Position numbers and translations under genes: made by a program. Below, in pieces: positions 15,862 through 22,159 of a DNA stretch of 22,159 nucleotides (position 1 is the first letter of the stretch; every line of letters starts with the position of its first letter). Under the pieces are notes generated by a model. The model saw only the letters and a program-made list of their open reading frames with translations, made no database searches and was not told the DNA's origin. The DNA is from an uncultured Clostridia bacterium. GTDB taxonomy: Bacteria > Bacillota > Clostridia > Oscillospirales > Acutalibacteraceae. The stretch spans positions 1 through 22,159 of the forward strand of contig CALFTN010000074.1 of assembly GCA_937916395.1 (NCBI GenBank). The letters are read 5' to 3'.

Positions 15862-17304
15862 TCAGAATTTATAATTACCAGTTCTCGCTAATTCATAAAG
15901 CATTAAATCGAGACCATCTATCACCTTATCGTTATCTGCATCGGCTAAGACATCGGTTATATCATTTTCATCGTAAGACTCATTGAGTGCTTTATTTACA
16001 ACAACCGAGAAATCGTTTATGGTTAATTCGCCATCACAATCCAAATCTCCGTAAAGCCCCAAAGTCCACTCTTCATTCTGGTAGTTGTTGCCACTACCAA
16101 CAATAAATTTTGTGCTGGTTGTTTTTGCCCCAGTGTCAACCCAAAGTCCGTTATAGTAAACTGCATCCAAATCATCAAAAACAGAATATAACACCCATCG
16201 TTTTGTTGTATTCACTAAATTCGGTTCATTTACAGAAAACGCTGTGTTGACTGAGTATCGCTCCAAATTGTAAGCTGAGTAGCTCATAGTAGGATATTTT
16301 AAAGTAAGACCATCAACAAGCAAGGATTTATATTTATGCTGATAAATCATCTCGTGACTTTCACTGAATTTGCCTGAGTTAAAATTTGGTGCCTCACTTG
16401 AAAGACCTGTTAAAAAGAAATCGTAAAATGTACCCTCTTCTTCCTGGTCATCCCATGTGGCGTCCAGAAGATACCAGAAGCCATTATCCATTTTGACTGC
16501 GTTCCACATGTGATTTTCACCACCTGCTTCACCAATAACACAAATAGCAGGTATCTTGTAATAATCACAAATCATTTTAAAAGCTTCGGCATACCCCTGG
16601 CAAACACACACGCCATTAAGAATCGCACCCACAGGGTCGTATGTTGTTGAACACTCAAAGTCACCACCATAGGTTATCTTACCACACAAATAATCGTGAA
16701 CCTTTTTTACAAACTCATAACGATTATTTGCTGTGAAATCGAGTGACTTTAAAGCTTTCCACAATTTATTGTAGGTTGTCACAGGGTCTGGATAAGCTTC
16801 ATCAAAGGTTAATTCGACTTTAAAATTACTGTAATATCTTTCCCTTTTTAAAAAACCGGTTTTCTCTGTTCTTTCATCATAAGTGATTTTTGCACCACTC
16901 ACCCAAAATATTTCAGGACAATCAAGAAAAACTGCGTCCCAGATATAATAAATATTTATTTCATCAAATTCATCTTCATTAAGCTCTCTACCGAAATCCA
17001 CAGAAACAACAGTATCTTTTGGTGTGATGTTAACAAGCTGTTTGTAAAATGTTTTATTTATATCAGAGAGAAGTGAACCAAAATAATACTCCTGACTGTT
17101 ATAAGTTACACCCTGAATTGAATTATGTTTTTCAGGCGAGTAAATTATGCCCTCAGAAAATGTGTGATTTTTAATAATGCCATAACCTTCTGGTAAAGCC
17201 AGTTGTGGTTCAGAAGTGCTAGCGGTAACAGCAAAAGCATTCATTGAAAAGCATAAAGAAAAACAGAGCAACAAACTCAAGGAAGCTATAATTTTCTTTG
17301 TCAT
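15862..17304 (-). CDS. Secreted transglutaminase-like protein with dockerin-like domain
   Basis: This 480-residue protein begins with a signal peptide (MTKK, then a hydrophobic run, with a likely cut after AFA near residue 25). A transglutaminase-like cysteine-protease core spans about 195-290: Cys235 in VCQGYAEAF, His265 in NHMWNAV and Asp281 in LLDATWDD make the expected triad. The C-terminus (about 419-475) looks like a type I dockerin, with two calcium-loop repeats: DLDCDGELTIND (420-431) and DADNDKVIDGLD (455-466). Dockerins attach exported enzymes to cohesin-bearing scaffolds; no cohesin is seen here. Whether this core cleaves, crosslinks or only binds is open. It is the first gene of the minus-strand run and has its own promoter-like sequence. 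Confidence 0.88.
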   Translation of the reverse strand: MTKKIIASLSLLLCFSLCFSMNAFAVTASTSEPQLALPEGYGIIKNHTFSEGIIYSPEKHNSIQGVTYNSQEYYFGSLLSDINKTFYKQLVNITPKDTVVSVDFGRELNEDEFDEINIYYIWDAVFLDCPEIFWVSGAKITYDERTEKTGFLKRERYYSNFKVELTFDEAYPDPVTTYNKLWKALKSLDFTANNRYEFVKKVHDYLCGKITYGGDFECSTTYDPVGAILNGVCVCQGYAEAFKMICDYYKIPAICVIGEAGGENHMWNAVKMDNGFWYLLDATWDDQEEEGTFYDFFLTGLSSEAPNFNSGKFSESHEMIYQHKYKSLLVDGLTLKYPTMSYSAYNLERYSVNTAFSVNEPNLVNTTKRWVLYSVFDDLDAVYYNGLWVDTGAKTTSTKFIVGSGNNYQNEEWTLGLYGDLDCDGELTINDFSVVVNKALNESYDENDITDVLADADNDKVIDGLDLMLYELARTGNYKF

Positions 17305-17363
17305 TTCGGCTCACTACCCTTCTCATTAAGCACACAAAACGGCACAATAACACTATTTAATTA

Positions 17364-17392
17364 ATAATACCATATAATGCAAAAAATTGCAA
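17364..17392 (-). promoter_or_regulatory. Sigma-A-type promoter for the transglutaminase-like gene
   Basis: On the minus strand, TTGCAA (17387-17392) and TATTAT (17364-17369) are exactly 17 bases apart, about 60 bases before the start codon at 17304. This fits a vegetative promoter and may also drive downstream minus-strand genes. Confidence 0.65.
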
Positions 17393-17474
17393 TATAAAAA
17401 CGCCATATATTTGTGTATTTTTTAGGTTTTTTTACAGCTTTAACACAAGATATAGACCAAAATAGAAATACCTA

Positions 17475-17503
17475 TTGCAGAAAAAGAAAAAATGTGGTAA
17501 TAT
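17475..17503 (+). promoter_or_regulatory. Sigma-A-type promoter for thyX
   Basis: TTGCAG (17475-17480) and TAATAT (17498-17503) are 17 bases apart, with a TG two bases before the -10 element (TGG-TAATAT), an extended -10. The thyX start is about 39 bases downstream, with GGAGG at 17530-17534. Confidence 0.7.
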
Positions 17504-17541
17504 GAGTTAAATATATGTATTCTTAACGTGGAGGTAATTGA

Positions 17542-18924
17542 ATGGCTACCGAATTTAACACAAACTCAAAAGCAGTAATCATAGGTCTTACTGATACCGG
17601 CGAACAGCTTCCTGCTGCATCTGGCAGAATTTCGACACAACCTGGTACTGCTCTTGAGATTCTCGAACTTTCAAAGGATGCTGAAAAGAACGCAAACCTT
17701 ATTTCAAAAGTAACACGTTCTGGTCACACTTCAACTATTGAACACACAGTATTCAATTTAGCTTTCCAGAATGTATCCGTTCTTGTTGAACAATTTGTTA
17801 TTGAATTCAGACTTGCTTCTTTTACTGTTAAATCAAGAAGATATGTTGATTTTGGCGAACTTGGTTATTTCATTCCGAAGTTTGAATCTACTTCTATTCA
17901 TGATAAGTACATTGAGCACATGAATTACCTTTATTCAGAATATCGCGATTTTATCGACAAAGGAATTCCTAAGGAAGATGCACGTTTCATTCTCCCTTAT
18001 TCTCTTTACAGTAATTTCTATTGCACACTTAACGCAAGAGAGCTTGTTAATATGCTCTATGCTATGATTTATGGCAGAGGTGCTAATTTTCCTGAAATAA
18101 AAAACCTTGGTCTCTCTCTTTATGAACAAGCTAAAAAGATGACCCCAGGTATTTTCACTGACTTTGAAACACGCAGACCTGCTGTTCAGGATATTCCGCA
18201 TTTCTCATATAAAAGAGACGATTCTCTTATTGAAGCTGAAGAGAATGTAGAGTTACTTAATTTTACTCCTGATGCTTCAAAATGTGTTGCCAGAGCTGCA
18301 CTTATTGAATCTTTGGGCTTACCTTCAAGTCAGATAGAAGCTATAATTTCTGACGAAAAAGAATGTGCAAAAATCATTAAAGAAATTATAAATTCAAAAA
18401 GACAAAGACCACTTGAAGCGGTTACTTTCACATTCAGAATCAACAATGTTTCACTTTCTTGTCTTACTCACTTCGCACGTCACAGAATGCAATCAATAGG
18501 CATACCTTCTCTCACACTTACAAACAGAAGAAGATATATTTTACCAAAGACAATAGTTGAAAAACCAGAACTTTTAGAGCGTTATAAAAAAGCATTCGAA
18601 AAAACAGCTGACCTTTATGACTACTTTCAGGAAAAAGGTATCAGCGAAGGACTTTCAGCTTATATTCAGTTAAGTGGTAATACAGTTGACATTGTTACAA
18701 CTATTAACGGCAGAGAATTGCTTTTATTTATGAAATTGCGTTCTTGCAATCGTGCTCAATGGGAAATAAGAGATTTTGCTGTTGATATGCTCAAAAAATT
18801 ACGCAAGGCTGACCCAACAATTTTCAACTTCTATGGCCCTAGTTGCTATGTTAACAAGTGCACAGAAGGCGCTATGACTTGTGGCAAGTCGGCAGAAGTT
18901 ATTAAAATTTTCAAAGAACTTTAA
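17542..18924 (+). CDS. thyX: Tandem (double-length) flavin-dependent thymidylate synthase
   Basis: ThyX makes dTMP from dUMP using FAD, NADPH and methylene-tetrahydrofolate. At 460 residues this is about twice the usual length and reads as two ThyX-like halves. The first (about 28-210) has HTSTIEH (62-68), then EFRLASFTVKSRRY (88-101), with the normal spacing of the RHRxxS...SxRY signature but RH replaced by EF. The second (about 240-440) has true RHRMQS at 313-318, then a six-residue longer gap to NRRRY, and LRSCNRAQWEIR (399-410), the conserved C-terminal motif, but no HTSxxEH. The motifs are thus shared between halves. It starts at ATG 17542 with GGAGG, is transcribed alone, and is closed by a hairpin. 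Confidence 0.88.
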   Translation: MATEFNTNSKAVIIGLTDTGEQLPAASGRISTQPGTALEILELSKDAEKNANLISKVTRSGHTSTIEHTVFNLAFQNVSVLVEQFVIEFRLASFTVKSRRYVDFGELGYFIPKFESTSIHDKYIEHMNYLYSEYRDFIDKGIPKEDARFILPYSLYSNFYCTLNARELVNMLYAMIYGRGANFPEIKNLGLSLYEQAKKMTPGIFTDFETRRPAVQDIPHFSYKRDDSLIEAEENVELLNFTPDASKCVARAALIESLGLPSSQIEAIISDEKECAKIIKEIINSKRQRPLEAVTFTFRINNVSLSCLTHFARHRMQSIGIPSLTLTNRRRYILPKTIVEKPELLERYKKAFEKTADLYDYFQEKGISEGLSAYIQLSGNTVDIVTTINGRELLLFMKLRSCNRAQWEIRDFAVDMLKKLRKADPTIFNFYGPSCYVNKCTEGAMTCGKSAEVIKIFKEL

Positions 18925-18931
18925 AACAGAA

Positions 18932-18971
18932 GCATCTCTTAATATTTCTTTCGAGAAATATTAAGAGATGC
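18932..18971 (+). terminator. Hairpin after thyX with UUCG loop
   Basis: A perfect 18-base stem (18932-18949 with 18954-18971) closes on a TTCG tetraloop seven bases after the thyX stop. Only a weak T-rich stretch (TAAATTTT) follows, so it may terminate, protect the 3' end, or both. Confidence 0.75.
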
Positions 18972-18979
18972 TAAATTTT

Positions 18980-19021
18980 CGATATTTTAAGAAAAATTTC
19001 CATTTTTTTCTTAAAATATCG
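18980..19021. repeat. AT-rich perfect inverted repeat between thyX and the NUDIX gene
   Basis: Seventeen-base arms, starting CGATATTTTAAG and ending CTTAAAATATCG, are perfectly complementary around an eight-base centre. It begins nine bases after the thyX hairpin. Its right arm ends 10 bases before the -35 element of the next promoter. A second terminator, an operator or a processing site are possible. Confidence 0.7.
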
Positions 19022-19031
19022 TTATAATGTA

Positions 19032-19060
19032 TTGCAAGAAAATGCAATTAGAGTTATAAT
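19032..19060 (+). promoter_or_regulatory. Sigma-A-type promoter for the NUDIX-COG2426 genes
   Basis: TTGCAA (19032-19037) and consensus TATAAT (19055-19060) are exactly 17 bases apart, about 40 bases before the NUDIX start codon at 19101. A second TATAAT at 19023-19028 lacks a good -35 element. Confidence 0.8.
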
Positions 19061-19100
19061 GTTGTGTAGATTTAGTTATTTTTAGATAAGAGGTTTATTC

Positions 19101-19859
19101 ATGTTAGGCAAATTAATAAGACTCAGTATTACTGAGCCAGTAGGCACTCCATTGGGTGACACAGGCAGAGTTTACAAGCTCAACCAAGGTCAGCCAATAG
19201 GCAAATTCAAGCCCTACTCACCCATTAGCGGCGTTCTTATAATGGGTATTGATAATCCAGTCAGACATTTTGATGGCAGAGTTATTGCATCAGTTCGTTT
19301 TCTTGATAATGGTGAAGTTAAATTAATAGCCGCACCAAAATCAAAAAGATTTATTGACTGCGAAATTAAGAATGCCATTAGCTTTATTACAGAGGGCAGA
19401 AAATACAACTTAGAATGTAGATATGAGCGTTCTTGCGGTGCAGTTATATACAGAAATATAAATGGTCAAATTCGTTATCTTCTCATAAAAAATAACCGCA
19501 GTTCTAACTGGGGATTTCCTAAAGGTCACATGGAAGATGGCGAAACAGCCGAAGAAACTGCAAAACGTGAAGTTCTTGAAGAAACAGGAATTCATATTGA
19601 TATTATCCCTGATTTTGTTTCTAAATCTGAATACACCATTCAGAACAAAATTCATAAATCTGTCTTTGTTTTTGTTGCCAAGACTAACGATACTCAGACA
19701 ATTATTCAAAAAGAAGAAATCGAAGATTATATCTGGCTTACATACGAAAACGCTTATAAAAACTTAAAATTTGAGAATGATAAAACTATTCTTCACGACG
19801 CAAGAGAACACTTGATAAAAAAAGGTTTAATAACACCAGAAGAGGTACAAAATGGTTGA
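19101..19859 (+). CDS. NUDIX hydrolase with N-terminal pyrophosphatase-like domain
   Basis: This 252-residue protein joins two domains. Residues about 1-105 resemble the short clostridial proteins annotated as inorganic pyrophosphatases (GKLIRLSITEPVGT, IMGIDNPVRHFDGRVIA, KLIAAPKSKRF), recognised from memory rather than by search. Residues about 108-235 are a NUDIX domain with a complete box: Gly142, five residues, Glu148, then REVLEETGI from Arg156. NUDIX enzymes hydrolyse nucleoside diphosphates linked to other groups; the FPKGHMEDGET context resembles dinucleoside-polyphosphate and related hydrolases, but the substrate is not identified. AAGAGG lies seven bases before the ATG. It overlaps the next gene by eight bases. 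No acidic cluster typical of an active pyrophosphatase is visible in the first domain. Confidence 0.85.
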   Translation: MLGKLIRLSITEPVGTPLGDTGRVYKLNQGQPIGKFKPYSPISGVLIMGIDNPVRHFDGRVIASVRFLDNGEVKLIAAPKSKRFIDCEIKNAISFITEGRKYNLECRYERSCGAVIYRNINGQIRYLLIKNNRSSNWGFPKGHMEDGETAEETAKREVLEETGIHIDIIPDFVSKSEYTIQNKIHKSVFVFVAKTNDTQTIIQKEEIEDYIWLTYENAYKNLKFENDKTILHDAREHLIKKGLITPEEVQNG

Positions 19860-20340
19860 TAGTATTGTTACCACAGTAGTGGATTTTTTTAAAAACGATA
19901 TTCCAGCAGAATTAATTGCCTTTGTAATTTCACTCTTCCCTGTTTTAGAGCTTAGGGGTGGGATGATTGCCGCAAGACTTTTAGAAATTGATTTTATAAA
20001 AGCATTTTTAATTTGTTACATTGGCAATATGTTACCTATTCCATTTATTCTGCTCTTCATAAAAAAGATTTTTGCTGTTATGAGAAAAAACAAACACTTA
20101 GCGAAAATTGTAGAAAAAATGGAAGCTCGTTCTGACAAGAAAAAAGGTACAATGGAAAAATATAAGGAATGGGGACTTTTATTTTTTGTAGCAATTCCTT
20201 TACCTGGCACAGGTGGTTGGACAGGCGCCCTTATTTCAGCTCTTATGGATTTGAAAATCAAGAAAAGTTTACCAATTATAACTCTTGGTGTGCTTATTGC
20301 AGGAATTATAATGTCGCTTATAACATACGGAATTTTCTAA
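19852..20340 (+). CDS. Small multidrug export-like membrane protein (COG2426 family)
   Basis: This 162-residue protein is mostly hydrophobic, with segments at about 18-42, 44-70, 108-135 and 140-160, separated by a charged loop (about 75-103). The features FPVLELRGG, the central NMLPIPF and PLPGTGGWTGAL are typical of the COG2426 small multidrug export group, whose transport activity is largely untested. Its ATG lies inside the end of the NUDIX gene (eight-base overlap) with GAGGT upstream, so the two are translationally coupled. A strong terminator follows the stop codon directly. Confidence 0.88.
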   Translation: MVDSIVTTVVDFFKNDIPAELIAFVISLFPVLELRGGMIAARLLEIDFIKAFLICYIGNMLPIPFILLFIKKIFAVMRKNKHLAKIVEKMEARSDKKKGTMEKYKEWGLLFFVAIPLPGTGGWTGALISALMDLKIKKSLPIITLGVLIAGIIMSLITYGIF

Positions 20341-20368
20341 AAAAACTCGGCAATATGCCGAGTTTTTT
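20341..20368 (+). terminator. Rho-independent terminator after the COG2426 gene
   Basis: The stem ACTCGGCA/TGCCGAGT with an ATA loop, flanked by AAAAA and TTTTTT, starts right after the stop codon at 20340. Because of the matching A-tract it could work on both strands. Confidence 0.9.
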
Positions 20369-20390
20369 AGAATTAAATGGTGATTTAAAA

Positions 20391-21020
20391 ATGAACACTT
20401 GTTATATTTTCGGTGCGTTAGACTGCACAGTCAATAATTTTTCTCCAACTGAAAATGATTTGATAATTGCAGCAGATGGTGGTTACGCCACCTTAAAAAA
20501 GCTTAATGTAAAACCTGATTTAGTTGTTGGCGATTTTGATTCTTTAGGCAGTATTCCAGAGAATGAAAATATTATAAAACATCCTGTAAAAAAAGATGAT
20601 ACAGACACACTTTTAGCAGTAAAAATTGGGCTTAACAAGGGATATAAAAATTTTCAGATTTATGGTGCTATTGGTGGAAGATTAGACCATACTGTAGCCA
20701 CTCTTCAAACTGCATCATTTGTGGCTGAAAATGGCGGTATCGCTTATATTTATGATGGTAATTTCACCATAACCGCTATTAAAAACTCCAGTATAAATTT
20801 CAACAATAACGCAAAAGGTTATATTTCTGTTTTCGCCCTTTCTGGTGTAGCAAAAGGTGTTACCATTGAGGGACTTTTATATGAATTAAACAACGCAGAG
20901 CTCCCACCCTACTTCCCTCTTGGTGTGAGCAATGAGTTTATTGAAAAAGAAAGCAAGATTTCTGTTAATGATGGAATTCTTACTATCATTTTTGAAGGTA
21001 CAAATGATTTAATAAAATAA
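20391..21020 (+). CDS. thiN: Thiamine pyrophosphokinase
   Basis: This 209-residue enzyme transfers pyrophosphate from ATP to thiamine, making thiamine diphosphate. The conserved aspartate-rich motifs are all present: ADGGY (28-32), GDFDS (47-51), KDDTDT (68-73) and GGRLDH (95-100); LGVSNEF near the end is also typical. The frame stays open 74 codons upstream, but that part lies across the COG2426 gene and its terminator, and the ATG at 20391 is preceded by GGTGA. No TPP riboswitch is seen before it. It follows a terminator by 22 bases and no clear promoter of its own was found; some readthrough may supply it. Confidence 0.94.
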   Translation: MNTCYIFGALDCTVNNFSPTENDLIIAADGGYATLKKLNVKPDLVVGDFDSLGSIPENENIIKHPVKKDDTDTLLAVKIGLNKGYKNFQIYGAIGGRLDHTVATLQTASFVAENGGIAYIYDGNFTITAIKNSSINFNNNAKGYISVFALSGVAKGVTIEGLLYELNNAELPPYFPLGVSNEFIEKESKISVNDGILTIIFEGTNDLIK

Positions 21021-21023
21021 ATT

Positions 21024-21064
21024 TTATCCCCTTGACAAATCCGAAAGATTTATCAAGGGGATAA
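21024..21064. terminator. Shared terminator between convergent thiN and ftsH
   Basis: An 18-base stem with one mismatch (TTATCCCCTTGACAAATC pairs with 21047-21064) closes on CGAAA between two genes that meet tail to tail. T-rich sequence on each strand's far side fits a bidirectional terminator. Confidence 0.85.
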
Positions 21065-21070
21065 TTAGTT

Positions 21071-22159
21071 TTATTCTTCTGCAATTGTGTCTTCTTTTGA
21101 TTCTGCAGTTGTTTCTTCAGTCTGAACCTCTTGTTTTTCTTCTGTTACTTCATTTTCTGCAGAAGAATCACTTGAGTTATCGTTCTCAGGGTCATAGTTT
21201 TCATCCATAAGCTCCAAGAAACGAGCACCAGTGATTTTTTCATTCTTGATAAGCGTTTCAGCTATAAGAACTAATTTATCATTATGGTCTGTGAGAAGCT
21301 GTTCACACTTATTATAGCACTCTGTAAGAATTCTTTTGACTTCATCATCAATAGTGTTAGCATAAGCTTCTGAGTAGTTCTTTGTGTGACTATAATCCAT
21401 ACCCAAGAACACTTCGTCATTATCTTTACCATAAAGAACAGGACCAAGCTTTTCACTCATACCATATCGTGTTACCATTGAACGTGCAATATCGGTTGAA
21501 GTTGAAATATCCTGAGAAGCACCTGTAGAAATATCGCCGAATGTTATTTGCTCAGCAACTCTACCACCCATTGACGTAACAATTCTATCAATCATTGCAG
21601 ATTTTAACATATGAGCTCTGTCTTCTTGTTGCCTGTAAAGTGTGTAACCACCAGCCATACCACGTGGTATAATAGAGATTTCGTAAACAGGCTCACAGTT
21701 TTCAAGATAGTAGGCTGAAACTGCGTGACCAGCTTCGTGGTATGCAGTAATTCTCTTATCTTTTTCTGTAATTCTGTGTGATTTCTTTTCTGCACCGACT
21801 TCAACTTTAATAGTTGCTTCGTCAATTTCTACCATAGTAATTGCTTTTTTGTTACGCTTAGCAGCAAGAAGTGCTGCTTCGTTAAGAAGATTTTCAAGGT
21901 CAGCACCAACAAAACCTATAGTACCATGAGCAATACTCTTTAAATCAACATCAGGACCTAACGGTTTATTTTTTGCGTGTACCTTTAAAATTTCTTCTCT
22001 ACCCTTTAAGTCAGGTCTGCCAACTGTAACACGTCTGTCAAAACGACCTGGTCTTAAAAGTGCTGGGTCTAAAATATCAGGACGGTTAGTAGCTGCAATA
22101 ATAATTACACCTTCATTATTTCCAAAACCATCCATTTCAACAAGCAACTGGTTAAGTGT
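21071..22159 (-). CDS. ftsH: ATP-dependent zinc metalloprotease FtsH (partial)
   Basis: FtsH is a membrane-bound AAA+ protease that degrades misfolded membrane proteins and regulators. Only the last 362 residues are visible; the membrane part and Walker A/B lie beyond the right edge. The fragment starts TLNQLLVEMDGFG, shows the second region of homology with ATNRPDILDPAL and RPGRFDRRV, then the zinc motif HEAGHA at about 141-146 of the fragment, and STGASQDISTSTDIARSMV. An acidic, low-complexity tail of about 45 residues ends the protein. The reading frame runs to the window edge: the apparent start near 22147 is an internal leucine codon, not an initiator. It converges on thiN. Confidence 0.96.
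   Translation of the reverse strand, partial: TLNQLLVEMDGFGNNEGVIIIAATNRPDILDPALLRPGRFDRRVTVGRPDLKGREEILKVHAKNKPLGPDVDLKSIAHGTIGFVGADLENLLNEAALLAAKRNKKAITMVEIDEATIKVEVGAEKKSHRITEKDKRITAYHEAGHAVSAYYLENCEPVYEISIIPRGMAGGYTLYRQQEDRAHMLKSAMIDRIVTSMGGRVAEQITFGDISTGASQDISTSTDIARSMVTRYGMSEKLGPVLYGKDNDEVFLGMDYSHTKNYSEAYANTIDDEVKRILTECYNKCEQLLTDHNDKLVLIAETLIKNEKITGARFLELMDENYDPENDNSSDSSAENEVTEEKQEVQTEETTAESKEDTIAEE

Noticed and set aside
17935..18201. An 88-codon minus-strand frame inside thyX
   Set aside because: It is antisense to a well-conserved coding region and has no ribosome binding site or recognisable product.
18980..19100. TPP or other riboswitch ahead of the NUDIX-COG2426 genes
   Set aside because: The leader after the promoter is only about 40 bases, and none of the conserved TPP, FMN or SAM aptamer motifs is seen.
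20169..20390. A 74-codon N-terminal extension of thiN
   Set aside because: It overlaps the COG2426 gene in another frame and passes through a strong terminator; the ATG at 20391 gives a full-length, normal thiamine pyrophosphokinase.
22145..22147. Start codon of FtsH near the right edge
   Set aside because: The TTG is an internal leucine of LNQLLVEMDGFG; the frame is open to the window edge and the protein's N-terminal half is missing.

Overview
The window looks like chromosomal housekeeping DNA from a low-GC, Gram-positive anaerobe of the class Clostridia, probably a gut Ruminococcaceae/Oscillospirales relative. The evidence is the AT-rich sequence, strong GGAGG-type ribosome binding sites, the SepF and DivIVA division proteins, a YlbF/YmcA protein beside mutS-mutL, a two-subunit transketolase, and a secreted protein with a dockerin-like tail. 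The species assignment is inference. No rRNA, tRNA, CRISPR array, phage or insertion sequence was seen.

Bases 1-17304 are a dense, entirely minus-strand block. In transcription order it holds: a secreted transglutaminase-like protein with a dockerin; an alpha/beta hydrolase; miaB; a YlbF/YmcA-family protein; mutS; mutL; miaA; a membrane-anchored HlyD-like protein of unknown role; a YggS-family PLP protein; sepF; divIVA; lspA; an RluD-type pseudouridine synthase; a Cof-type HAD phosphatase; and the two halves of transketolase, the second cut by the window edge. Many genes overlap or lie within about 30 bases, so long co-transcribed units are likely. The block joins the miaB-ymcA-mutS-mutL neighbourhood known from Bacillus to the yggS-sepF-divIVA-lspA division and envelope neighbourhood. 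Most products serve genome upkeep (MutS, MutL), tRNA/rRNA modification (MiaA, MiaB, RluD), division (SepF, DivIVA) and the envelope (LspA).

Bases 17305-17541 are a divergent promoter region. On the plus strand follow a double-length ThyX thymidylate synthase with its own hairpin, a promoter region with an inverted repeat, then a pyrophosphatase-like/NUDIX fusion overlapping a small COG2426 membrane protein, a terminator, and thiamine pyrophosphokinase. A shared terminator separates this from ftsH, which enters on the minus strand from the right edge and is incomplete.

The points most worth a second look are: MiaB lacks its C-terminal TRAM domain and stops exactly where a GC-rich hairpin repeat begins; ThyX is a tandem protein whose halves carry complementary subsets of the signature motifs; the pyrophosphatase-like/NUDIX fusion; the dockerin on the transglutaminase-like protein; the cysteine-rich tail of the YlbF/YmcA protein; and the unusually long acidic DivIVA. 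No wholly new multi-gene defence or mobile system was found.
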